From: Pseudomonadota bacterium
Lineage (GTDB): Bacteria > Desulfobacterota > Desulfobulbia > Desulfobulbales > JAGXFP01
Direction: 5' to 3'
DNA: 64,000 nucleotides
Assembly (NCBI GenBank): GCA_018814305.1
Contig: JAHJAA010000061.1
Span: 1 to 64,000 of the forward strand
Under the pieces are notes generated by a model, which did no database searches, was not told the origin of the DNA, and saw only the letters and a list, made by a program, of their open reading frames with translations. The translations under genes were made by a program, and so were the position numbers. Below are positions 11,478 through 20,448 of this stretch, piece after piece (within the stretch, counting starts at the first letter, position 1; each line of letters starts with the position of its first letter).

Positions 11478-11613
11478 TGTTTTCTCCCAAAGGTAATAAT
11501 CAGATAGTTAAGATAAAATTGAGTCGAGAAGATAATCATCCGGGCAGATCTGTCAAACAAGCAATCGTTTCGGCCGGAGTAAGAGAAAGGAGGTTTACCT
11601 GATTGGAAAAAGG

Positions 11614-11663
11614 CCTCGGTCGGATCTCCAGGTGGTTTTATGGCACGTTGGGTCCGACCGAGG
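11614..11663 (-). terminator. Intrinsic terminator downstream of the Spy-like gene
   Basis: An 11-bp perfect stem, CCTCGGTCGGA (11614-11624) with TCCGACCGAGG (11653-11663), separated by 28 bases. Read on the minus strand the second arm is followed by CCTTTTTCC, so it terminates transcription leaving the gene at 11705-12325. Confidence 0.8.
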
Positions 11664-11704
11664 TCATACTCCGCGTTATTTTGGGTAATAGGCGCAGAGC
11701 CGTT

Positions 11705-12325
11705 TTATTGGAAAGGCCACTGGTAACGGGGGGCCTTGTCATAAACCTGCTGGCGCAGGCCCATAATTTTATTTTCGATGTTGACCCGTTCCTTGGAATC
11801 GGCTTTGGGATCTCGGAGCATTTCACTGTAATCGAACATCAGGGTATTCAATTCTCTCCGCAGATCCTTGGTCTCGTCAAAGAACTTTTGAAAGGCCTCG
11901 GTGGAGATATATCCCATGACCCCGATGCCACGGATCATACCCGGCCCCATGCCATACTGGAGCATGCCCTGACCCATCATTACGCCTGGACCGTTATAAA
12001 AATAACCCTGTCCGGTGGGGGATTGCTGTTGGGGGCTCCAACCAAAGCCAGGGGCGGCACCACCCGGAGCTCCGCCACCCATGGCACTGTATCCGGGATT
12101 CATGTTCCCTTGAAATCCGGGTCCGCCCACGCCGGGGCCACGGCTCATCCAAGGGGCCATCTGGTTGGGAGGCAAGTTGTTGGGCATTGTCGGAGATGGA
12201 TTCATCTGTGCTCCATAACCTGGTTGAGGAGGTGACATGCCCGTTGGAGGGGCAGGGTTTTCATCGGCCATGGCGGGTTGAGCGATCAATAATAAAGCCA
12301 GCGTCAGTACTATTCGTTTTTTCAT
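11705..12325 (-). CDS. Periplasmic Spy/CpxP-like metal-stress protein
   Basis: A 206-aa secreted protein. The signal peptide is ~1-20 (MKKRIVLTLALLLIAQPAMA). Residues ~25-130 are rich in Pro, Gly and Met, including clusters such as GPGVMMGQGM, and are probably disordered or metal-binding. A helical C-terminal third (~140-206: FFDETKDLRRELNTL, then KERVNIENKIMGLRQQ) resembles the Spy/CpxP/ZraP chaperone-like fold. The likely role is a periplasmic chaperone or metal binder. The ribosome site AGGAGGATCAA precedes the ATG. It has its own terminator, so it is probably monocistronic. Confidence 0.65.
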   Translation of the reverse strand: MKKRIVLTLALLLIAQPAMADENPAPPTGMSPPQPGYGAQMNPSPTMPNNLPPNQMAPWMSRGPGVGGPGFQGNMNPGYSAMGGGAPGGAAPGFGWSPQQQSPTGQGYFYNGPGVMMGQGMLQYGMGPGMIRGIGVMGYISTEAFQKFFDETKDLRRELNTLMFDYSEMLRDPKADSKERVNIENKIMGLRQQVYDKAPRYQWPFQ

Positions 12326-12638
12326 TTGATCCTCCTTTAGGAACTAAGGAACCTGGGTGTTTTTCGAGTCGCTAAAATTTTACAATAACTCGCTAAATCC
12401 ATCGGAATCCTGGGTAAAAGATAAAGATTTACGTTCTTTTTATCAGGCTGTCACATCCGATCGACTTTGTAAATATTTAATTTGGGGATGATTTTTTTGA
12501 TATCAGGCAAAAGAGAAGAATTGCTCTTCCCTCATGTTCTGGATCACTCTCCACCAATTGACAACCAGGCGGATGAAGGATATTACTTGGAGAATGCTTT
12601 CCTCACTAAAAGACTCTCGAAACGGATTGTGAACGCAA
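12326..12638. other. Divergent intergenic region, no gene seen
   Basis: This ~310-base spacer lies between the Spy-like gene (minus) and the sigma-54 activator (plus). It contains an AT-rich stretch and, on the minus strand, two near-identical TTAGCGAGT/TTAGCGACT words ~25 bases apart that could be an operator. I see no sigma-54 element or convincing small gene; a 64-codon frame at 12482-12676 overlaps the activator start and lacks a ribosome site. Confidence 0.4.
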
Positions 12639-14366
12639 ATGACCAGCCTTCTGTTTTATTCCTCAAAGCATATTGAGCTTCCCTTGTTGGCTGCCGCCTG
12701 TCTGAAGGTTCGTGGTCAGGTGGGGCTGCTGGCCTCGGCGGCTTTTCCTGGAGACCCTCAGAGAGCCTTGGAACAGTTTGACCGGACCACAACGGGCCAA
12801 AAACTTCCCCGGCCCGACGGGGTTTTCGACCTAGGGGGGATTGATATTTTTTCGTATGATCTAATCGTGCTCCTGGGAGAGGAGGACAATCCCTTTCCAC
12901 CATTACCTGGCATACCTCCCGTTTTGATCTGGCAGTTTCCAGAAGAGATGATCCAGAAACTCGACCGGGCTCTGCTGGCGGATCTTACCGGGAAGGTGGG
13001 AGCACTTCTTGATCAAGGCTATCTCGACTCACTCCTTCGAACCAGACTCAATGCCGAACTGGTTCTCGATAGCCTGCATGAAGGGATTATCGCCCATGAC
13101 CGCCATCGGCGGATCTTCTATTTCAATAAGGCTGCCGAGACCATCACTGGTTTCAGGCGCCATGAACTCCTAGGGCACGATTGTCATGAGGTCTTTCCAG
13201 GGACCTTTTGTGGGGGCAATTGTTCCTTCTGTGGAGAAGGGGAGTTGGATTTACCGGTTGACCCCTATCATTTGCTATTTCGGACCAAAGACGGGGCAGA
13301 GCGCCGCCTGGAGATGAGCATAACCCCCATGGGGCATGGCGATGGATCTGTTCAGGGGGTAGTGGCCTCTTTTCGAGATTTGACCCGGGAACTTGAGTTG
13401 GCGGAACGCCTGGTGGATCAGGATCGATATGCCGGAATTATCGGACGTTCTCCGGCTATTCGCCAGGTTTTTCAATCAATCCGGGAACTGGCCGACAGCA
13501 ATGTCCCAGTTCTGATTTCGGGGGAATCTGGAACCGGGAAGGAACTTGTCGCCGCTGCCATCCATCATGAGGGGCGGCGTGTCGCAAAACTATTTGTCCC
13601 GGTCAACTGCGGGGCCTTGCCGGAAAATTTGTTGGAGAGTGAGCTCTTTGGTCATGTTCGGGGAGCCTTTACCGGGGCTATCCGTGATAAAAAGGGACGC
13701 TTTGAGCTGGCTGATGGCGGGTCCATCTTTCTCGATGAAATAGGAGATATTACCCAGGCCATGCAGGTGAAGCTGCTCAGGGTTCTCCAGAACGGTACTT
13801 TTCAGCGGGTCGGGGGCGAAGAGACGGTTACGGTGGACGTTCGGGTGATTTCGGCGACCCATAAGGATCTCATGGCGGAAATTGCTGCCGGCCGCTTCAG
13901 GGAGGATCTTTTTTACCGACTCTGTGTGGTACCACTTGATTTACCCCCCCTACGGGAACGAAAGAGTGACCTATCGTTGTTGATCTCCCATTTTATCAAG
14001 CAGATTGCCGCCGATGAAGGTCGAGATGAGGTGGTGCTTTCCCCTGAAGCCCTTGAGGTGCTGATGACCTGGGATTGGCCCGGTAATGTCCGAGAACTGC
14101 AGAACATTATTCGATATATCATGGTTCGGTGCCGAGAGGAAATTGTTCGGCCCCATCATTTACCGGAAAATCTTCTGGTTGGGGCCGGGAAGAGAATGTC
14201 GGTGGTGGGAGGGGCGGCTCGAAAACGGCGACAAAAACTCTCGGTCGACCAGGTTCGCCGGGCTTTGCTGGAAACGGGGGGGAATCGTTTACAGGCGGCA
14301 CGTCTCTTGGAGGTAGGGAGGGCGACCCTGTATCGTTTTCTTGATAATCATCCGGAAATCAATTGA
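12639..14366 (+). CDS. Sigma-54 activator with phosphatase-like N-terminus, PAS and AAA+ domains
   Basis: Enhancer-binding protein (575 aa) that opens sigma-54 promoters by ATP hydrolysis. Residues ~1-110 resemble a low-molecular-weight phosphatase/arsenate-reductase fold (LLFYSSKH at the P-loop position, GGIDIFSYDLIVLL, then PGIPPVLIWQFPE), but the catalytic Cys and Arg are absent. A PAS domain follows (~140-250) with a cysteine cluster (FCGGNCSFCG). The AAA+ core has Walker A GESGTGKE (~297), the sigma-54 contact loop GAFTGA (~342) and Walker B FLDEIGD. The C-terminus is a Fis-type helix-turn-helix (~545-570). The signal may be redox or a metal, judging by the cysteines. Confidence 0.9.
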   Translation: MTSLLFYSSKHIELPLLAAACLKVRGQVGLLASAAFPGDPQRALEQFDRTTTGQKLPRPDGVFDLGGIDIFSYDLIVLLGEEDNPFPPLPGIPPVLIWQFPEEMIQKLDRALLADLTGKVGALLDQGYLDSLLRTRLNAELVLDSLHEGIIAHDRHRRIFYFNKAAETITGFRRHELLGHDCHEVFPGTFCGGNCSFCGEGELDLPVDPYHLLFRTKDGAERRLEMSITPMGHGDGSVQGVVASFRDLTRELELAERLVDQDRYAGIIGRSPAIRQVFQSIRELADSNVPVLISGESGTGKELVAAAIHHEGRRVAKLFVPVNCGALPENLLESELFGHVRGAFTGAIRDKKGRFELADGGSIFLDEIGDITQAMQVKLLRVLQNGTFQRVGGEETVTVDVRVISATHKDLMAEIAAGRFREDLFYRLCVVPLDLPPLRERKSDLSLLISHFIKQIAADEGRDEVVLSPEALEVLMTWDWPGNVRELQNIIRYIMVRCREEIVRPHHLPENLLVGAGKRMSVVGGAARKRRQKLSVDQVRRALLETGGNRLQAARLLEVGRATLYRFLDNHPEIN

Positions 14367-14446
14367 TTGTGGTTTTACTCAATCGCCCCAACCCATCCAG
14401 GCCCAAATTCGGGGGCGAGCCAGGTACCTCAGTATTTTCCGAGCCC

Positions 14447-15034
14447 TTAGTCCTTCTGGTGTTCATCTAATTTCTTCATGGTCTCATTGAAGCAATCGGG
14501 ACAGAGACCATGGGAAACCTTGACTCGAGTCTTTTTATTAAGATACTCATCCGCCTCCAGCCAATCTCCCGAGCCCGGCTCCTGGCCCTGACCATCGTTT
14601 CTGATTTTCTTGCAGCTGACACAGACCGGCAGGATATTTTCATACAATTTGATTTTTCGACGCAATTCCTGTTTTTCCAGGACACTGTTGATGCGGATAA
14701 GCAGTTCATCAAGGCTACAGGGTTTCAGCAGATAGTCGTCGGCCCCTAAGCGCAGGGCTTCAATGGCGGTGTTCATATCGCCGAAACCGGTCAGAATGAT
14801 AACCGACAGATCCGGGTTCACCTGACGGGCCTCTTTCGCCAGAGCCAGACCATCCATCCCTTCCATCATCAGATCGGTGATCAACAGATCCACAGGGACT
14901 TCCCTGATCAGCGGCAAAGCTTCCTCACCACTGGTCGCGACCTGAACATCAAAGCCTTCTTCGGTAAGATCATTGGCCATGGTGTTCAAGATGACCGCCT
15001 CATCATCAACCAGCAGAATCGTTTTAGGTTTCAT
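14447..15034 (-). CDS. Response regulator with C-terminal zinc-ribbon-like Cys motif
   Basis: A 195-aa protein. The receiver domain (~1-120) has DD at 10-11, phospho-acceptor Asp in LLITDLMMEGMDG (~56), Thr in IILTGFG and Lys in LLKPCS. There is no DNA-binding domain. Instead the last ~65 residues carry CVSCKKIRND and, ~30 residues later, HGLCPDC, a four-cysteine arrangement that recurs at the ends of signalling proteins and probably binds zinc. Its start overlaps the end of the histidine kinase gene by 11 bases, so this is a cognate pair. Confidence 0.88.
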   Translation of the reverse strand: MKPKTILLVDDEAVILNTMANDLTEEGFDVQVATSGEEALPLIREVPVDLLITDLMMEGMDGLALAKEARQVNPDLSVIILTGFGDMNTAIEALRLGADDYLLKPCSLDELLIRINSVLEKQELRRKIKLYENILPVCVSCKKIRNDGQGQEPGSGDWLEADEYLNKKTRVKVSHGLCPDCFNETMKKLDEHQKD

Positions 15035-17156
15035 TATTTTTTCCCCTGTTTACTGGGAGGGTGACGGTAAAGGTGGCACCCTGGTTTTCTATAGATCGTA
15101 CAGTGATTTCGCCACCGAGACGATGGATGATGCCGTAACTGACCGGGAGTCCCAGGCCGGTACCCTTGACCGTCGGCTTGGTGGAAAAAAATGGCTCAAA
15201 AATATGATTCATGTCTTCCGGCTTGATTCCCTTGCCATTATCGATGAGATCCAGGGCCATGGTCGAAGGGTTTTCAAATCGGGTTCGGATCGTGATCGTC
15301 CCCTCTCCATCACAGGCATCAACGGCGTTGTTTAAGAGGTTCAGGATGACCTGTTTGAGCTGATCGGCCACGGTCCTCACGGGCGGGAGCATTGGATCAA
15401 ATTCCTTTATAATCTGAATCCCCTTGGTTTTCAGTTCTTTTTTAGCCATCAGTAGAATACTTTCAATGGCTGAATGGAAGTTGATCTCCTCAATTTTGTC
15501 CGATGATACCCGGTTAAAGTTTTGAAGATCCCGGATCAGATTTTTGATCCGGTTGCATTCGGTAAGGGCCATTTCCACAAATTCCAAATTTTTTGGCTCC
15601 AAAATAGTGGTGCGCTGGATTCGATTGAGCACCGACATGATCCCTTGGAGAGGGTTGTTGAATTCGTGGGCGATGGAACCTGAAAGACGGCCAACCGCAC
15701 TGAGCTTTTCAGCATGCATCAGTTGTTCATAGGTGGTTTTCAGCTGCATGGTGCGTTCCTTGATTAGATCCTCCAAATGATCCCGATGGCGGCGAAGTTC
15801 AATTTCATTACGCCGTTGTTGGGTCAGGTCGCGGATCATCATCAACACCCCGAGCAATGAGTCTTCGGTGGTGGAGCGGATCATCTTAACGGTCACTTCG
15901 ATGGGGCTGGAGGTTGGGTTATCCGGATGATCCGCTTCCAGGATGATCCGGGCGTCTCTCCGTTCACGACGGGCCAGACAAACCGGGCAGGGCTCGAGTT
16001 CTCCTTCCGGGTGAAGGATCTCGGTAATATCCTGCCCCAAGGCCTGTTCCGGGGTCAGTCCGGTCATCCGGTAAAAGGCGCTGTTGGCCTTGTAGACCTT
16101 ATCATCGAGATCCACCAGATAGATGGCCTCTTCAAAAAACTCCATGGCCTGATCCCATTCCCGATAGGATTTTTCCAGGGCCTGTTCCGCTTTTTTCTGT
16201 TCGGTGATATCCAGGAAAAGGCAATGGACTTGAAGAAACCGTCCAGTTGAATCATAGGTTGCCTGGCTGGTGAAGGAGGCTAAAATGGTTGTCCCGTCTT
16301 TCTTCAGCAGGGGGACCACCTCGGTGTGAGAACTCTGTTCGGCAAAGACCTCCGGGAAAATCCGGTGAAATTGTTCCTGGCTTTCAGGCAGGAGAAAATC
16401 AGTAAAGGGACGATTGATCACTTCTTCCCGACTGTACCCGGTGCTGGTGAGCCAGGTGGTATTGACCCCGATGAGACACCCCTTGTTATCTAGTGATTGG
16501 TATGGTAAAGGGGCGTTTTCATAAAGGGCCCGGAATCGCTCCTCACTCTCTTTAAGTTGTTGCTCCGCCTGTTTCCGCTCGGAAATATCAAGGGCGATCC
16601 CACGGATGCCGATGACCTTTTTGTCCCGGAGAATGCTGGTGGCATAGATCATCACTGGAATCAAGGAACCGTCCCGGTGGACGATGGTGTGCTCTTCACC
16701 CGACAGTTCATTTCCTCGAAGGATTCGGTTGATATCGTCCCTGGTCTTTTTATGTTGGTTCGGATGTAACAGGGAGCCCAGGGTGAGTCCGTTGGTGAGA
16801 TCATCCTGGGTGTAGCCGGTGCGGGTGAAGGCGTAACGGTTGGCAAAGGTCAGGTTCCCCTGGAGATCCAGTTCAAAAACCAACTGAGGAAAGAGCTCGG
16901 CGAACTCCTTAAAGTTTTTTTCGGATTCGGTGATTTTTTCCTGGGCCAGTAGATCACGCCGGGCAAGATATTTTAGTAGTAGAAGTCCTGCGCCGTTTAC
17001 CAGCAGCAGGATCAACAAGGTAAATAGAGCAGCTTTTTGAAAATTTTGATGAAATAATCCAATCAGCAATACGGTCAACAAAACCGAAGCACTGTATAAG
17101 AGAAAAATGTGAGTTTTAGAGCTCTGCCGGAAAAATTTAAAGATCATCAGCATCAA
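15024..17156 (-). CDS. Membrane PAS sensor histidine kinase
   Basis: A 710-aa kinase. Two transmembrane helices (~18-35 and ~42-62) are joined by a very short loop, so sensing is probably intracellular or in the membrane. Three PAS domains, possibly with a fourth, fill ~75-460; the third contains a CPVC cysteine pair and TGLTPEQALG. The H-box GSIAHEFNNPLQG, a HATPase N-box (NLLNNAVDAC), DNGKG and GTGLGLPVS complete the kinase. Its stop overlaps the start of the response regulator, with which it should exchange phosphate. Confidence 0.92.
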   Translation of the reverse strand: MMLMIFKFFRQSSKTHIFLLYSASVLLTVLLIGLFHQNFQKAALFTLLILLLVNGAGLLLLKYLARRDLLAQEKITESEKNFKEFAELFPQLVFELDLQGNLTFANRYAFTRTGYTQDDLTNGLTLGSLLHPNQHKKTRDDINRILRGNELSGEEHTIVHRDGSLIPVMIYATSILRDKKVIGIRGIALDISERKQAEQQLKESEERFRALYENAPLPYQSLDNKGCLIGVNTTWLTSTGYSREEVINRPFTDFLLPESQEQFHRIFPEVFAEQSSHTEVVPLLKKDGTTILASFTSQATYDSTGRFLQVHCLFLDITEQKKAEQALEKSYREWDQAMEFFEEAIYLVDLDDKVYKANSAFYRMTGLTPEQALGQDITEILHPEGELEPCPVCLARRERRDARIILEADHPDNPTSSPIEVTVKMIRSTTEDSLLGVLMMIRDLTQQRRNEIELRRHRDHLEDLIKERTMQLKTTYEQLMHAEKLSAVGRLSGSIAHEFNNPLQGIMSVLNRIQRTTILEPKNLEFVEMALTECNRIKNLIRDLQNFNRVSSDKIEEINFHSAIESILLMAKKELKTKGIQIIKEFDPMLPPVRTVADQLKQVILNLLNNAVDACDGEGTITIRTRFENPSTMALDLIDNGKGIKPEDMNHIFEPFFSTKPTVKGTGLGLPVSYGIIHRLGGEITVRSIENQGATFTVTLPVNRGKNNET

Positions 17157-17363
17157 ACCGTGTGGGGTTGTTTTTTGAAACTCCTTATTTGACTATGGCG
17201 AAATTATCCAAGAATGTCAAAAACAGGATTTTTTTCGCTTTTGGCGAGAGGGGGGTAAGCACTTTCGCTAGACGAACGGGACAGGCGGAATATCGGTAGC
17301 ACCCGCTCTCGGGGGCTTTATTAGAGGCAGTTGATTAAGGCGTTTGGGATGGTTCTCAGGCGG

Positions 17364-18923
17364 TTATGCGGGAAAATTCAGGATGAATTTTGCACCGGCC
17401 CCCTCAATACTGGTCACGCCGATGGTCCCACCGTGCATTTCCATAATTTTTCGGCAGAGGGCCAGGCCCATCCCGGTCCCCTGGGAGTGTGTATCGTTCT
17501 GCAGTTTCTCGAAGATCGTGAAGATTCGTTCGGCGTACTTTTGATCAAAACCACGACCGTTATCGGCAATGGTGATGGTATGAAAGTTTGGAGTGGAATC
17601 ATCAGCGGAGACATTGACCTGGATTCCGACTCCGTTACGACTGAATTTATAGGCGTTGTCAAATAGATGGAAGAGAAGGAGGCGGATCAATCCGGGGTCT
17701 CCTTTAATCGTAGGGAGGGAGGTATAGTTTATTTCACCCTCGAGCCCCTCCATTTCATGAAAGCCCTTGCTGACCCGTTGGACCATGATGGTGAGATCGA
17801 TTTGTTCAACGACTAGAGTATGGCGGATCAGGTTGCTGTACTCCAGGAGATCATCAAGCAGGCGACGCATGCGATCGGCGGTGGCGATTAATTTATTGAG
17901 GTATTCCGGATCAGCCGGAACCGTTCCGTCGGTGTTCTTATACTTGAGGCGTTCGCAGAAGGTCATAACCTTGCGCAGAGGTTCCTGCAGATCATGGGAG
18001 GCGACATAGACGACCTCTTGCAACTCCCGGCTGTTTTTTTCGAGCTGGTCGGCATAATGCTCCAGCTCGGTCCGGGCCAAACCCCTTTCCGTTTCCGTCT
18101 GTTTGAGATCCTCGGTCATTTTATTGAAGGCGGTAGCCAGTTCGGCCAGTTCATCCGAGGTGTCCACCTCCACTGGTTGCCCCAGGTTACCCTGACCAAT
18201 CTGCTGGGCTTTTTGGGTCAGGCGGGAGAGATTGGCGGCGATGGTTCGGGCCTGAAGAATTCCGAACATGAAGCCCACCAACAGGGCCAAAGAGCCGAAA
18301 AAAACGATCAAGCTCAAGGCCTGGTCGGTGGCGGCGATGTTTCTGGCCAGACTCTTTTCCAGCTCATTATTCCGGATGGATAACAGGGTATCAATATGCT
18401 GGAGGTAGGCAGCTTCCCTTTGCTCGAAGATCTCCTTGGCCTCAGTGACCTCCGTCCCGAGCAGATTCATTCTTTTGTTAACGATCAGCTGGAAGGACGC
18501 CTCTAGCAAAGCCTTGGTCAATCGTTCGATGGGCTCTATTTCGCTGAGTTCATTCGGGTCATATTTTTCCGCCCGGACTGCATATTCCCCCAAGGCTCGG
18601 TAGAAGTTGGCCTTGCCTTCGTCGATCAGTTTCAGTTCACCGATCAGCTGTTGGTGGTCTCCATCCTCAAGGGTGATCCATTCGTGTTCACTTTGTTGGT
18701 GTTTTTCACCAAGGAGAACCACCGCTTCCGAGGTGGAAGCGACGATCCGTAAACCGGCAATTTTAAGTTCGTTGAGGGCTCGCTGGATGGGAAGGTTGCC
18801 CAGCGCCAGTTGTTCGTAGCGCCCGGCCAGTTTTTTGGCGGTATGGATACCGATGGTGCCGGTAATCACCGTGATAATGCCGATGACCACATAGCCGGCG
18901 ATCAGCTTATGGGAAAGTTTCAT
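17364..18923 (-). CDS. HAMP-domain sensor histidine kinase
   Basis: A 519-aa kinase. An N-terminal transmembrane helix (~8-28), a periplasmic four-helix-bundle-like region (~30-195) and a second helix (~200-222) precede a HAMP linker (~222-275). A coiled-coil follows, then an H-box of the phytochrome/HisKA type (VASHDLQEPLRKV, His ~314). The HATPase has LFHLFDNAYKFSRNG, DNGRGFD and GTGMGLALC. No partner regulator is adjacent. The gene sits between the PAS kinase pair and a DAHP synthase, transcribed alone after a palindromic repeat. Confidence 0.9.
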   Translation of the reverse strand: MKLSHKLIAGYVVIGIITVITGTIGIHTAKKLAGRYEQLALGNLPIQRALNELKIAGLRIVASTSEAVVLLGEKHQQSEHEWITLEDGDHQQLIGELKLIDEGKANFYRALGEYAVRAEKYDPNELSEIEPIERLTKALLEASFQLIVNKRMNLLGTEVTEAKEIFEQREAAYLQHIDTLLSIRNNELEKSLARNIAATDQALSLIVFFGSLALLVGFMFGILQARTIAANLSRLTQKAQQIGQGNLGQPVEVDTSDELAELATAFNKMTEDLKQTETERGLARTELEHYADQLEKNSRELQEVVYVASHDLQEPLRKVMTFCERLKYKNTDGTVPADPEYLNKLIATADRMRRLLDDLLEYSNLIRHTLVVEQIDLTIMVQRVSKGFHEMEGLEGEINYTSLPTIKGDPGLIRLLLFHLFDNAYKFSRNGVGIQVNVSADDSTPNFHTITIADNGRGFDQKYAERIFTIFEKLQNDTHSQGTGMGLALCRKIMEMHGGTIGVTSIEGAGAKFILNFPA

Positions 18924-18935
18924 AGGATACCCGCT

Positions 18936-18979
18936 TTAAGCGTTCAAACGTTCAAACAATCAAACGCTTGAACGCTTAA
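18936..18979. repeat. 12-bp perfect inverted repeat with internal TTCAAAC direct repeats
   Basis: TTAAGCGTTCAA (18936-18947) and TTGAACGCTTAA (18968-18979) are exact reverse complements around a 20-base loop that itself contains TTCAAAC words. It sits between the DAHP synthase stop and the kinase start on the minus strand. A related TTCAA-based tandem occurs near 34473. It could act as a weak attenuator or be a dispersed palindromic element; there is no T-run. Confidence 0.6.
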
Positions 18980-18986
18980 TCTGTTT

Positions 18987-20327
18987 TTACCGCAGCATCT
19001 CGGCGAGCTGGAAGGCCAGTTCCAGGCTTTGTTCCGCATTCAAGCGAGGATCGCAGTTGGTCAGATAGTTGTTGACCAGTTGCTCGTCCAGGATATTACG
19101 GCCACCGCCGGTGCACTCCGTCACATTTTCGCCGGTGAGTTCGAAATGGACCCCTCCCGGTTGAGTCCCTTCGCTCCAGTGGATCTCAAAAAAGGCGCGA
19201 ATCTCCTGGAGGATAAGATCAAAATTTCGGGTTTTGTAGCCACTGGCAGCGGTATAGGTGTTGCCGTGCATGGGGTCGCAACTCCAGACCAGATTAAAGC
19301 CTTCCTGGCGCATCTCCCTGGCCAGGCGCGGCAGGTAATCGCTGATTTTCTTCGCCCCGAAACGGGTGATCAGGGTCAGCCGTCCCGCTTCGTTGTCAGG
19401 ATTCAATGTGACGATGATTTTTTTCAGCTCATCGATATCATGTCCCGGCCCAACCTTCATTCCGATGGGATTCAAAACGCCGCGGAGAAATTCGATATGG
19501 GCCCCATCTAATTGGCGGGTCCGATCACCGATCCAGACCATGTGGGCGCTGCAGTCGTACCAGTCGCCGGTGGTCGAGTCCTGTCGGGTCAGGGCCTCTT
19601 CATAGCCTAAGAGCAGGGCCTCATGGGAGGTAAAGAAACTGGCCTGTTTGATCTGGGGGATTTCGGTATCAAGGCCGATCAACTGCATGAAGTTGATGGC
19701 CTGGTCGATATTCTTGGCCAGCTTTTCATACATCTGGCCCTGGGGTGAATTCTTGACAAATTCGTTATTCCAGGCATGGACCCGATCGAGAGAGGCAAAG
19801 CCGCCCCGGGTGAAGGCCCGGAGGATGTTCATGGTGGAACAGGCCCGGAAATATCCTTCGCGCATCCGGGCTGGGTCAGGTTTCCGGGCCTCGGGGGTGG
19901 GATCGATCCGATTGACCATGTCACCCCGGTAACTGGGCATTTCCACTCCATTGACGATTTCGGTATCAGCCGAGCGGGGTTTGGCATATTGCCCGGCGAT
20001 TCGGCCCACCTTGACCACCGGCTTGCCACCGGCATAACTGATGATCACCGCCATCTGGAGGATAACCTTGAGTAGTTCGCGGATCCCCGGGGCCGTGCAC
20101 ATGGCGAATTCTTCGGCACAGTCGCCGCCCTGAAGCAGAAAAGCATTGCCTTGGGAGACTTGGGCCAACTGCTTTTTCAGGTCCCGGATCTCTCCGGCAA
20201 AGACCAGGGGCGGGAGGGTGGCAATCTCCTCGACCACCTCTTTATAGGCGGTCTGGTCAGGCCAGTTGGGTTGTTGAAGGGCAGTGAAATTCTGCCAGCT
20301 TTTTTTATTCCAGGGGGGATTGCTCAT
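18987..20327 (-). CDS. Class II 3-deoxy-7-phosphoheptulonate (DAHP) synthase
   Basis: First enzyme of the shikimate pathway (446 aa), condensing phosphoenolpyruvate with erythrose-4-phosphate. The class II (plant/mycobacterial-type) signature is clear: N-terminal SWQNFTALQQPNWPD, QGGDCAEEF (~62), KVGRIAGQYAKPRS, CDPMHGNT and HFELTGENVTECTGG, with the metal-binding Cys, His, Glu and Asp in these blocks. The length is typical for the class. It is not clustered with other aromatic genes here. Confidence 0.95.
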   Translation of the reverse strand: MSNPPWNKKSWQNFTALQQPNWPDQTAYKEVVEEIATLPPLVFAGEIRDLKKQLAQVSQGNAFLLQGGDCAEEFAMCTAPGIRELLKVILQMAVIISYAGGKPVVKVGRIAGQYAKPRSADTEIVNGVEMPSYRGDMVNRIDPTPEARKPDPARMREGYFRACSTMNILRAFTRGGFASLDRVHAWNNEFVKNSPQGQMYEKLAKNIDQAINFMQLIGLDTEIPQIKQASFFTSHEALLLGYEEALTRQDSTTGDWYDCSAHMVWIGDRTRQLDGAHIEFLRGVLNPIGMKVGPGHDIDELKKIIVTLNPDNEAGRLTLITRFGAKKISDYLPRLAREMRQEGFNLVWSCDPMHGNTYTAASGYKTRNFDLILQEIRAFFEIHWSEGTQPGGVHFELTGENVTECTGGGRNILDEQLVNNYLTNCDPRLNAEQSLELAFQLAEMLR

Positions 20328-20448
20328 TTTTTTATCTCCGAAAATCCGATCATATCATGTTGCGGATAGGTTGTAAAATTGATGTGGAGTCCAGGGTTCC
20401 GCGGCCCCGGTTTGGTCCAGCTTCAAGGAATGCGGTCGATCTATTGGC

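Noticed and set aside
12482-12676. 64-codon frame before the sigma-54 activator
   Set aside because: It has no good ribosome site and overlaps the real start in another frame.
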